NCBI GenBank assembly: GCA_030549175.1
Contig: JAUKUA010000007.1
Location: forward strand, 2,294,001-2,358,000
From: Lasiosphaeris hirsuta
Lineage: Eukaryota > Ascomycota > Sordariomycetes > Sordariales > Lasiosphaeriaceae
DNA: 64,000 bases
Direction: 5' to 3'
Shown: positions 36,652-47,204 of the stretch, one piece after another
Numbering within the stretch: the stretch's first letter is position 1
Layout of the letters: every line of letters starts with the position of its first letter
The notes under the pieces: generated by a model
What the model saw: only the letters and a program-made list of their open reading frames with translations
Told to the model about the DNA's origin: nothing
The model's database searches: none
Made by a program: the position numbers and the translations under genes

Positions 36652-39462
36652 TCATAATCTCACACTGGCACCGATACCTTTGCCGTCGTACCATAGCGTC
36701 TCAGTCCACATGCCCAGCCTGATACCCACAAATGCTTTCGCATCTAGCTTCAGCTGGCCACCGATTGCTTGCCGAAGTCGCTCGTACCCAACTGAGTCGA
36801 GGGACCAGTCGACCGGCAATTTTGGTGTTTGTGAAGATCCCGGTGGTGCTGCAAAGGGCAGATCATACTCAATACGCCCGACCTCTTCCGTATGGTTATA
36901 AAGCGCTGTGGCGTTTATGTGTTCGATGTAAATGGTTTCGTGTTGTAGTGGCGAGACGAGTGTGAAGGTTGCCGTTGAAGAGAAAATGTGAAAGGTAGCG
37001 TCACGGATGAAATGTGACCTGTCGTCTCCGTCGCCTCCTGGGAGATTAAGCCGTGGTGCGGCTATGGTTATGTTGAGTTTGGACAACGCCTCTCCGATAA
37101 TTGGTTGAGAGGGAATGCTGCCTCGGTGTGTTTTAACCGTGATACTTGTGTTGTAGCCAGATACGTACTGTGATAGGAGATGACGTCCTATTTTGATGCC
37201 CTTCTTCCCCCCCAGTGAGGGATGCCATGTTGCCGATACCGTCACATTGGTGTTGTTACCCGCCTTGATATCAAGATTCTCAGCCCTGGCTTCGCCTACC
37301 AGAGTGCCATTGCTGAGGACGTGAATGCTGATCCAGGGGACAGTGGCAGTGTAGGGCGTTGGATTTGTAATGTTTACCGTTGCCTTCAGGGAGATTGATC
37401 CCATAGTGGTGTCAATAACTTCGATGTTTCCAACTTGGGGCTCAAGAGAGCCAAAGACGTCCTTTGAAAGAGCTGTAGCATACAACAATTAGCCCTTAAT
37501 CGTAAGCGAATTTGTGATAGGCAGCAGTATTGAACAGCCAGGCCATCAAGCAAAGGCAACTGACAATTCTATCGAAGTGAAGACAGACGTTTTAGTGGGA
37601 TCTTTCCCTCTGCGGGGACATCCTTGATAACGAGTTGGCCGAGAACAGTCTGGACCCTAACGTCGACAAGTGCCTTAATGGCCAAAATTATCTCCTTATC
37701 CCCAAAGAGCATAGCTTGAATGACATCGGTCAGAACGTCGCCGTCCGTCACATTGAGAGGTGCGTCCTCAATGCGAGACTGGATTTTGAGTATGGCCTCT
37801 TGATCTTTACCGGCTGCGATTTGAGTCGAGTTTGCTTTTTGCCACTGTGTCAAGTCAAGCTCTCCGAGTTTCTTTTTATGGTAAAAGACGTCGGCATTTG
37901 CGCGGACGTCAGTGACATTTAAGCTGAAATTCATCTCGGCCGGGATTGCGGCGAGAACCACGATAGTACCAGATACCTTGGGGTCTGCGTCCGGGTCATC
38001 AGGCTCGACGAAGGGGTCTGGCAGAGTGAAGTGGACATCCGTCAACGAGAAGCTGCGAATCAAGTTGTCAAACGAGCGTCCCGGAAACGGTACGGGTACT
38101 GTGATGCTGGAGAGTATGTCGGCGAGCCAGTCTGGCGTGTTAGACACCGGTTTCCTCTGGCCGCGTACGAAAACGGTCGCTGCTTCGCCTCCAATATACT
38201 TTTTGAAGAACAAATCCAGTGGAGAAGAATCGGAATTGGGGCACACCCGGGTCAACAAATCGGGCAATTCCTTGACGACTCCATGGGCGTTCACAACCAC
38301 ATCGGAATGCGGTCGTACAGCCACGGGCCTAGTCACAGCAGCCGCCACAAGAATATATGGGTCATACGGGCTGCAACCGGGAACGAGCACTTCAAAGCCG
38401 AGCTCAGGCACATCAACAGAGACTGGGAAGTCGTTGGGGGCGGTAATGGAGACTTCGGCCGCCATGGCGGTTTGATCGCGGCCAGGAACTGGTTCCTCCT
38501 CGAAGCTGATTTTCGTGATGTTGTACGCGGGCAGTTGGGGCAATTTGTTGGCTGCACAAAAGACATCAGCAAAACGATCAGAAAATGTTATGTGTACATA
38601 ATTATTTTTTATGGATGCCTTAGAAGAGAGATTTCTCGCCAAAGTAAAGGGAGGCAAATGAACGGTAGAGGGCTTGACCTTCAAACGTCAACAACTCGGA
38701 GACTGAATGTGTTCCGAGCGGAATGAAGCCCGCCTTCACTTGAATATCAGCCGTCCCCCGAAGTAGAAGCACATCGAGTCTACCGGTTAGCCAGTCATTG
38801 GCGATGGTGCGAATACCCTCGGCATCGCCGGGTATCAGGTCGGCGACAAAGTCCACCGCTGTGTTCTCGCCATCCACAATGGTAACAGTTAGGGGAGGAA
38901 CATCAGCAGTTCCAAGCAAAATGTTGTCGTACTCGGGGAGGTAAACGTTGATTCTCGTCTCCTCTATTCCCAACTTCCTGACCAGCCACGTCGTAGCTCT
39001 GCCCACCCGCCTGACATGCTCATTCTTCACACGCTGGCCATCGAGTCGGAAGTTTGCTTGTATGCGCGCACGTACGCCATCGGTAGTGATAGACTCAAGG
39101 GAGAGGTTGGTGGGTTCGAGAACGAGAGCCTCCTTTGCGTATTCCTCGACGGCGGCGGGCACAAAGAACGCGACGACAATGACAGTCAGGGCAAACAGCG
39201 CCAGAACAATCATGGCGATGATGGACGGCCATCTTTTCGACTTGGTCGCTGCCGACTTCACGGACGAGACATCTGCGTTGGATGCAATCGAGGCAGCGTC
39301 ACCATCGCGGACCTCATCTTGCTCGCCATCGTAGCGGGGCGTCGCATTCGAGCTTGACAGGAGTGGTGTCGACTCTAATGACTCTGCATCCTCGGATGGG
39401 CGATTTGTTGACTTGTTTCTGTCGTTTGCAGACAGAAGCGGCGACCTCTCGAAGTCCGACAT
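36652..39462 (-). CDS. DUF3712 single-pass membrane protein (Tag1-like)
   Basis: Exons are 39462-38679, 38551-37589 and 37472-36652, giving 855 residues. The N-terminal 75 residues are cytosolic, with ERSPLLSAND and two other dileucine-like acidic motifs (DxxxLL type) as seen in vacuolar sorting signals. One transmembrane helix covers 80-102 (SIIAMIVLALFALTVIVVAFF). The large remainder is probably lumenal, beta-rich and carries many N-x-S/T sites; the VNITNPTPYTATVPWI segment is typical of LEA2/DUF3712 repeats. Fungal members are often labelled pre-rRNA processing proteins, but yeast Tag1, a vacuolar membrane protein that helps end autophagy, has the same architecture. I prefer the latter because the sequence shows a vacuole-type membrane protein; function remains an inference. 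Confidence 0.7.
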
Positions 39463-40536
39463 CTTGGTTGACGAGCGGCCTGTCTCAGTCTCCGATGGCA
39501 GGAGGGGAACGTTGTGATGACGCAGTCGCTCACGACCTGCCCAAGTTCATGGCAGGGAGCAGGGGAGGGTTCACGCAATGAATCCCAGCGGGGACGCTAC
39601 AGTGCTTGGTATGAAGGTCCAAAATGAAGAAAGCGAGTGACGGATCCGGGTGGTTTCTGCTGAGGGAAAATGAAGACAGGTGAGACGAGGTTTCGTAACC
39701 TTAATCAGTGAGTGCTTGGAGGAGGTGATCGCAGCCCTCTCGTCACTTCGGTTCCCAAATCCAAAGTCGGGCTGAGAGTGAAGGGCTGAGCGTGCTGAGT
39801 TGGCGCTGACACGCTGGTGACCTGAAACCAAACAGGGCGGCAGGAACCGTAGGCCCTCAAGGCCCTCCACGCAGCCACGGCAGGTGCTTTGAGTGGCTGG
39901 CCACTCTGAGGCGGGTCTTCGTGCTGATTGGGTCGTTGTTCGAGGGACAAGGCACGGTGGCACATACAGGTCGAGTTGCCTGCAGGCCAGACTCCGGGCT
40001 GTCTCTCAGAGCGGGGGGGCTCACGCAACCACTGCAAACCAACCAATTGTCAGCTCTGGAGCAGCCGCGACCCCTGCAGGATTTTTTCTGTGCACTTCTG
40101 ATTCACACATGACATGGTGAAATCTGAAGCGGAGGGGGATAGATTGAAATGAAGGAAGAAACTGAGGTTACAATTGAGCCCTCTCCCGTATTTACAGGAT
40201 TCTATAAATTTCTCATGAAACTGTACCCTTCTCGATTGCTTCAAACGGTCCATCAGGAGCAAGAAACAGGGTCCATTGACCCTAGAAATTATACTGTAGG
40301 CCGTTGCGGATCGCCAACAGCGAGCTGCTTCGACATCCATCTCCTTGACAAACTTGCGATTAACTCACCAAAACCGAGCTCTTTGGGTCGTTAGCCACCC
40401 ACAACAATTGTCACTTGCCTCCCGAACTGCTGTCCAAGTTCGCCATTCCGATAACTACCCTCTGCCAGCTTGCCAATCTCACAATCACTTCGATCCTTCA
40501 CCCAACAGCTTCACTTCACTCACCATTCTCACCACC
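39463..40536. other. Intergenic region between divergent genes
   Basis: About 1.1 kb with promoters of the DUF3712 gene and the ornithine carbamoyltransferase gene. I looked for a TGACTC general-control element in the 400 bases before 40537 and found none. No gene supported. Confidence 0.5.
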
Positions 40537-41732
40537 ATGATGCGTCGGGCAGCGATCCGCACTGTCAACACGGCCGTAGGCCGCCTCCAGACCCGGCCCC
40601 TATCCAGCAACTCCCACCCCCGCCATCTCATGTCCATCAGCGACCTCAGTTCCACCGAGTTCACCAAGCTGGTCCTCAATGCCTCAACTCACAAATCTGC
40701 CATCAAGACGGCCATCGCCGCCGGCCAAACCCCCAAGACCCTCAACAGCAGCTTAGCAGGCCAGTCAGTGGCCCTCCTATTTAGCAAACGAAGCACTCGG
40801 ACTCGAGTGTCAACAGAGGCGGCCGTAGCCCTCATGGGCGGCCACCCCATGTTCCTCGGAAAGGATGATATCCAGCTTGGTGTAAGTGCCTCCCCCCCCC
40901 TTACATATCAAGCTCCCATGCCTAATATCTTTCAGGTAAATGAGTCCCTCCGTGATACCTCGACCATCATCTCTTCCATGACTTCGTGCATGGTAGCTCG
41001 CGTAGGCGCGCACTCTGAGATCACAGGGCTCGCAGAGCACTCCTCCGTGCCCGTGATCAACGCGCTCTCGGAGGACTTCCACCCTCTCCAAACCATCGCC
41101 GACTTCCAGACGATCCACGAGGCGCTGCCGGAGCGGACCGCGACGGCAACCAGTCTCGGGCTCGAGGGTCTCAAGGTGGCCTGGGTGGGTGACTGCAATA
41201 ACGTGTTCATCGACCTAGCCACCGCCTGCGTGAAAATGGGCATTGACATTACCATCGCCTCGCCAACAGGCTACGGAATTCCTGACCGGTTGCGGCCCAT
41301 CATTCTGTCCTCCCCCGGCCCGGATCCCGTGCCGGGGAAGCTATTGGAGACGACGATCCCTGAGGAGGCTGTCAAGGACGCCGATATCATTGTCACGGAT
41401 ACATGGATCTCCATGGGCCAGGAGGCCGAGGCGAAGATCCGATTGAAGGCATTTGCGGGCTACCAGGTCACAAATGAACTTGCCAAGCGCGGCGGCGCGA
41501 AACCAGACTGGAAGTTCCTGCATTGCTTGCCTCGGCATCAAGAGGAAGTCAATGATGAAGTCTTTTACGGACCGAGGTCGCTGGTCTTCCAGGAGGGCGA
41601 GAATCGGCTGTGGGCAGCTCTTGGTAGGTTGAGGCCTCGCAATTCGGATTACTTCTGAGAACCACGCTAACAATTTGCACAGCTACTCTGGAGGCATTTG
41701 TGATCAACAAGGGAAAGATAGTTGAGATGTAG
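40537..41732 (+). CDS. argB: Ornithine carbamoyltransferase, mitochondrial
   Basis: Makes citrulline from ornithine and carbamoyl phosphate in arginine synthesis. Exons are 40537-40881, 40936-41623 and 41683-41732, giving 360 residues. The Arg/Ser-rich N-terminus (MMRRAAIRTVNTAVGRLQTR) is a mitochondrial presequence. Carbamoyl-phosphate binding motif SKRSTRTR is at 83-90, DTSTIISSM and the HPLQ motif (DFHPLQTIADF) follow, the ornithine-side sequence VTDTWISMGQE is present, and HCLPRH with the catalytic cysteine is at 311-316. The last exon encodes ATLEAFVINKGKIVEM, the usual C-terminus. Intron 1 (54 nt) is a multiple of three without a stop, so unspliced RNA would stay open. The gene converges with ILV6, 180 bases between stop codons. 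Confidence 0.95.
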
Positions 41733-41912
41733 TGTATACACGGTTTGTCCCTCCTGGCGAAATGTTGTTCAATCTTTGTTGGGCGAATTCTTTTATTTTG
41801 GGTGCATAGCACACAGTAAAGGGCCGGCATTAAATGGTGGGAAAAACATTGATCAATTAACTAAGCAGCAAAATAGCCAGTTTGATTTCTTATGCATGTC
41901 TCCATTATGTCT

Positions 41913-42933
41913 CTAACCAGGGGGGAGCTGGCTGGCATCAACAACATCGTCTGCTTCCTTGGCCTGCTCGCCCTCGTCGGGCCCGTAGAGAGGAGACCGA
42001 GGGAGCGCCATGAGACCAGTACGGGCGGACTCCAGAATACCGAAAGGTGCGATGAGCTTGAGGAATGAGTCTATCCTAGAGGGCTTCGCAGAGCTATGTG
42101 GAGTCAGCAATGATCACGGTCAGGGTGTCAGCTTCAGCTTACACTTCAACAATACAGCTAGTCGTGCTAATATCCAGCACCTTTCCTCCAAATTGGTGAG
42201 CAAAGTACGTGATGCTCTTCAGATGCTCGTGCTTGTGACGTAATGCCTCGCTTGCAACTAGCTTGCTGGGGTGGAAGTCATCCGCGACCTCTTCCAGAGA
42301 TGGCTGCTCGCCGTTCTCAATCGCATTGTCGGCGGCCGTCATCTCACGATGATGGGTGAGAAGCTCCTCAAAGTACTCGGGACCGAGTATGTTGACCTTA
42401 GCTAGAATAAGCTCGCGCTGAACCAACGCCGCACTCGTATAGTCCAAGACGGCCCAAACAGGCACCAAATCCTCTAACTGCCGGCGTGCTTGCTCGACCA
42501 CGCCATCCTGCCCAGTAAGCACGATAGTCATCCGCGAAAGATCATGCACCTCGGTGCTGCAGACCACGAGTGAGTCGATGTTGAAGCCACGAGCAGCGAG
42601 AATGCCGGAGACACGGGATAGCACGCCGGGCTCGTTCTGGACAAGGCAGTTGAGGATGTGTCGCTTGGGGGGTGCCGACGACGGGGTCGGAGTCTCGTAG
42701 AGGATGTTGGAGACGGCGGCCTGGGCTGACCAGGCCGAAGGAGCATCGCTCGTGGGAAGGGGCGCATGGCGGCGTCGAATGGCCTTGTAGGCAATGGCCG
42801 AGGTCGAGCTGCTCTTGCCGGCGATGTGTCGCACGCCAAATGAGGCTGTGAGCTGCCTGGCGAGAGGGAAACTCTGAGCCCGCATCGATATCCCACGCCA
42901 GGGCGAGGACGTCAGGAGGCTGCGAGACGCCAT
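41913..42933 (-). CDS. ilv6: Acetolactate synthase regulatory (small) subunit, mitochondrial
   Basis: Regulatory subunit of acetohydroxyacid synthase, which gives valine feedback control over branched-chain amino-acid synthesis. Exons are 42933-42143 and 42093-41913, giving 323 residues. An Arg/Ser-rich mitochondrial presequence is followed by an ACT domain from about residue 91: RHILNCLVQNEPGVLSRVSGILAARGFNIDSLVV, split here as HILNCLVQNEPGVLSRVSG and ILAARGFNIDSLVV. Then come SRMTIVL, the QLEDLVPVWAVLDY segment, RELILAKVNILGPEY and the C-terminal domain with FGGKVLDIS and KLIAPFGILESARTGLMALPRSP. The fungal-specific insertion between the two domains (NGEQPSLEEV region) is present. Motifs and length match yeast Ilv6. 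Confidence 0.93.
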
Positions 42934-43655
42934 CCTGAGGGGATCAATTGAAAGCCTGGAGGGCTCTCAATACTCAAGAAATTAGAATCTGAGGAACTTG
43001 ATGACCACCAAAGTATCAAGAGCCGATAGTATGGGCAGTGTCTGAATTATACGCCCACGTAAGTCACCTCTACCAAGGGGAGGGGGGGGAATAAGAAGAA
43101 AAAAGTTTCCCCCGATTCGGCGCTGGTGAGAGCTGTCAGCGTTTGCACACACCGTCGAGCTAACCTCCGGTTTGTGGAGGCAAAAAAGGATTGGTCAATG
43201 CTGGTAGCTTTGTCAAGGATCCACATCCTGGAGGGTCAACAGACCTGGGGAGCCAAATCCGGGCTGTGTGGGGATCAGTTCAGTTCTGCCCCCGGAGGCT
43301 AGGCATAATGTTTATCCGTCATCGCTTTATCCAGGTTTGAAGGTGCTGAGGCTGGTACATGTACCCGAACTGTGATCAGTGTTTCAATTGGGCCTTCTCA
43401 ATCATCTCCACAATTCACGCTGGCGAGCCACAGACGTTAAGCCTCGTCGATTTTTCTAGACCTCTCCAAAACTTTCAAGAAAGCCAGCCCGCCGTGCAGA
43501 CACAGCAATTACCAAGTATCGCGACTCGTCCTAAAGGCCACCCCTCTTACAGCCGTGATATATACTTCCGGACCCACGCAGCCGACCCTGAATCCTCTCG
43601 CAGCGTTCCGATCGCACAATCCTCAAAAAACTGTTTCCTGATTCAGCCTTGCAAG
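42934..43655. other. Intergenic region between divergent genes
   Basis: About 720 bases with the ILV6 promoter and the 5' region of the KH-domain gene. The stretch 43359-43655 is open in frame with the KH gene and starts with an ATG (see findings). No other gene seen. Confidence 0.5.
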
Positions 43656-45625
43656 ATGGAGGATAACGAGCGACGAAGCACGAAGCGGTCTCGCTTTGAC
43701 CAAATCGAGCCAGAACCCCGACGGGCTTCACGATTTGACCGCCGATCGCGCTCCCCTCCCGCCCACAAACTGGACGCCGGTCGCGAACGAAGCCCCATCT
43801 CCAAAAGTCGTGGCAGCGCAACGCCAGACTCCAAGTCTCCCGTCGACCCCGCCGCCCAAGCTGGTAGGCTTCTCGTTCCCCAGATGGATTGATATCACAC
43901 GTCGGAGGAACACCTGCTGACTCCTTGCTATAGCTGCCGCGGCCGCAAAGATCCACGCCCAGCTCCAGGCTCGTAATCGACCACAACATGTTGATGTTCC
44001 TCCCGTCAGGGCGAGCTCGATATCCAGCAAGGATGGCAGCGCGCCGCCGGCGAACATCAATGGTGAGGTGTACATCTCTGACGGCGACTACATCAAAGAC
44101 ATCGAAGTCAATGACCTGCGAAACCGATATCTCTTGACAAAGGGCTCGACTCAAAAAATGGTAAATGACTCCTTGGTTGTCACACTGATCCCTCACCAGC
44201 TCATTGCTGCACTCCCTGTGGCTACTTTTCATGATCAAATTCTGTGCCAGGGACAGTCTTGCTTACTTGGAGCATGATAGCTCGTCCAGGTCACCCTCGT
44301 TTGCATCTGCTGACCTCGACTGCTTGATCTAGATTAAAGATGATACTGGTGCTGGTACGCCCTGCCTTCAATTTCCACTATTGTTTCAAGAACATTTGAT
44401 TGACTAGATGGCTTTTCGAAAGATGTCACCACCCGCGGAAGCTACTATCCTGACAAAAGCATGGCTACCCCGACGGTACGCTCTCCCACACCCTTGAATG
44501 CGAGCCGCCGTCACTAATAAACAAACCCTTAGAATCCACCTCTCTATCTGCACGTCACGAGCACGAGCAAAGAAGGTTTGGACAAGGCCGTTGCGAAAAT
44601 TGAAGAAATGATGAAACAGGAACTCCCTCAACTCGTTGACGAGCGACGCTTTCGCCGAAGGGACCAGGAACAGCCTCAAGTTGAACGTGATGAGTTTGGA
44701 AGAGTAAGCTGTATTCCCCCTTTGCTGCTGGAGTTCCATCTAACATAACCAGCGCAAATGGCCCGAGGAGCGCATCACAATCGGCCTCGAATCCGTCCCC
44801 GGTTTCAACCTCAGGGCCCAGGTTGTGGGCCATGGCGGTGCTTACGTCAAGCATATCCAGCAAGAAACTGGCTGCCGCGTCCAAATCAAAGGCCGAGGTT
44901 CTGGCTACATAGAGGCTTCTACTGGACGGGAGAGCGAGGATGACATGTTCCTCCATGTTACGTAAGTTTGTCCTAACTTGATGAACCATCTCGTACTTAT
45001 GGTTCTCATAGAGGCCCGGACCCTAAAATGGTTGAGAAAGCCAAAGAGCTTTGCGAGGACCTTTTAGGAAATGTCAGAGAGCAGTTTGAGGACTTCAAGA
45101 GCCGCCCTCCACGCAGCTACGGCGGTGGTGGCGGAGGAGGTGGGTATGGCGAGCGCTCTAGCCAACAGAGCGGCTCCCACCACGGGTACAACAACAACAG
45201 TCATCACCAAAATCACAATAACAGCTATATCAACTCGCCCACAACTGCGGCTGCTGTTGCATCGCCACCTACGGCGACTGCCACTCCTACAGCAACGGCG
45301 GACTATGCTGCCCAGTACGCACAGTATTACGGCACTGCCGATCCGTATGCAGCGTATGGTGGATATCAAGCATATATGCAAATGTATCAGCAATGGTATG
45401 CATCCCAAGCAGGACAGCAAACCGGCGCATCCGCTCCTCCTGGTACTTCGGCATCTCCCCCGCCCCCGCCTCCGTCTGAGGCCGCGCCCCCTCCTCCCCC
45501 ACCACCTTCGGCAGCTGCTCCCCCGCCTCCCGGAACGGGCGGATACAGTTCGGTCAGTATAGTAGCTCCCACGCATACTTCTCGTTCTAACTCGTCGTCA
45601 GGTTCCACCCCCACCAGGGCTTTGA
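43656..45625 (+). CDS. KH-domain RNA-binding protein, KHDC4/BLOM7-like
   Basis: Nuclear RNA-binding protein related to the splicing factor KHDC4. Exons are 43656-43863, 43934-44160, 44333-44354 (22 nt), 44408-44475, 44533-44703, 44753-44961, 45012-45552 and 45602-45625, giving 489 residues. The N-terminus is rich in Arg/Ser (RRASRFDRRSRSPP). The conserved block NDLRNRYLLTKGSTQKM, IKDDTGAD, VTTRGSYYPDK precedes a KH module with ITIGLESVPGFNLRAQVVGHGGAYVKHIQQETGCRVQIKGRGSG, read here in two parts around the GHGGAYVKHI core. The tail has a Gly run, Tyr/Gln-rich sequence and poly-Pro. The last intron (45553-45601) is inferred because splicing gives a clean VPPPPGL end; without it the frame would run to 45648. 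Confidence 0.85.
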
Positions 45626-46088
45626 CGGCCTGGGTTCATCATGACTAGACAGGGCCCCTCGTTTCATAGGTTTTGTGTATGTGGCGTCAGGGGCAATAAA
45701 ATTGAAGAATGGAGCGACCGAGTCGAACAGACGTCGAGTTCGCTGAGGAGTTGTACCACGTCAATATAGCTAGTTGATGACACGCAAACCAAAGACTTGC
45801 TGTAATGTAAGGGGCACCAACTTATGAAATGTCAAATCTGATTTGTGGTGGAACCATTTAATCCACAGTTTGACCGTTGCTCATCAACTCGATTCTTAGT
45901 TTGATTTTAGGTGTAGAGCATGGAATGGGGAAGTCTCGGGGGCCTGATGAAAACAAAGCAAAAGGGGCTTCAGTTTCAATTGCCTGCCGGCACCTGATTG
46001 CGTCCGTGCTCAACAGACCCCGCGACGCCTTAGACTCCGGTCGATTCAATTCCCGTCCCCAGCAAAACTGCGATCGTCATGGTCAACC
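45626..46088. other. Intergenic region
   Basis: 463 bases between co-directional genes, with the 3' UTR of the KH gene and the short upstream region of TRAPPC13. No gene. Confidence 0.5.
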
Positions 46089-47204
46089 ATGAGCCAGCCA
46101 CGCTACCAATCTCATGATGCGGTCAAAGAGCCACACGCCATCTCCCTGAAGGTCCTACGGTAAGCTCTCTCCTCAGTTATTTCCTCTTGTCAGCTGTCTA
46201 ACAAGATGCTATGCAGCCTCTCGCGGCCGTCTCTCGTCACCCAATTTCCCCTCCAACAACCCCTCTCATCACCCTCAACCATCCGCCCACCACCACTCCC
46301 CGCCTCCCTTGCCTACAGTCCGCCCGCCGCCACCAACGGCGATGCCAACGGCGACGACCCGAACCCAGATCCCTTCATCCTTAGCCCCATCGTCAACCTC
46401 CCGCCGTCTTTTGGCCAGGCCTACGTTGGCGAGACCTTCAGCTGCACCCTGTGCGCATCCCACGATGCGATGACGCCGGCCGAGTCGGCGGCGCTCGGGC
46501 TGCTGCCGGGGGCCTCGAGGAAGTCGATACGGGATGTGCGCATCGAGGCGGAGATGAAGACGCCCGGGGCCGAGTCTGTGGTCAAGCTGGAGCTGAGTCC
46601 GCCGCCCGCCAATGCCGGTGGGGAGGGCAAGCGGGGGCTCGATTTGAGGGCCGGGGATACACTGCAGAAGATTGTGAATTTCGACCTTAAAGAGGAGGGG
46701 AATCATGTTCTGGCGGTCACTGTCAGCTACTACGAGGCGACGGACGTCAGCGGGCGCACGAGGACGTTTCGGAAGCTGTATCAGTTCATCTGCAAGGCGT
46801 CGTTGATTGTCAGGACGAAGCCGGGCCCGCTGCCGGCCGGGAGGGACGGTGCGCGGAGGTGGGTGCTCGAAGCGCAGTTGGAGAATTGCGGGGAGGATTC
46901 GATGCAGCTCGAGAAGGTTGTGCTGGAGCTCGAGCAGGGGTTGGTGTACAGCGACTGCAACTGGGAGGTTGCAGGTGGCCAGAAACCTATGCTACATCCT
47001 GGGGAGGCGGAGCAGGTGTGTTTTGTCGTTGAGGAGGTGGTGGATAGCAGAGAGGGTGAGGGTGTTCAGGAGCATGAAGGCCGAATTGTGTTTGGTATCT
47101 TGGGGATTGGGTGGCGCGGTGAGATGGGGAATAGGGGCTTTTTGTCCACTGGAAAGCTGGGTACACGCCATGTCAAACCAAGAGAGCGAAAAGTCACGGC
47201 TTGA
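46089..47204 (+). CDS. TRAPP complex subunit 13 (TRAPPC13, DUF974)
   Basis: Subunit of the metazoan/filamentous-fungal TRAPP tethering complexes in ER-Golgi and Golgi traffic. Exons are 46089-46159 and 46217-47204, giving 352 residues. Diagnostic sequences are HAISLKVLRLSRPSL at the N-terminus (across the intron), LPPSFGQAYVGETFSCTLCA, the beta-rich core with GNHVLAVTVSYYEA and RTFRKLYQFICKASLIVRTK, LEAQLENCGEDSMQLEKVVLE and GIGWRGEMGNRGFLSTGKL near the end. The start is the second of two close ATGs: the upstream one at 46079 is out of frame and ends after 12 codons. The first two thirds are unusually GC-rich at third codon positions. Confidence 0.88.

Noticed and set aside
37569..38684. Separate gene for the middle exon of the DUF3712 protein
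   Set aside because: Phases and splice signals at 38679/38551 and 37589/37472 join it with the flanking exons into one continuous protein.
45626..45648. Longer read-through C-terminus for the KH protein
   Set aside because: A 49-nt intron with good signals gives the VPPPPGL end, which fits the Pro-rich family tail better; kept as an alternative.
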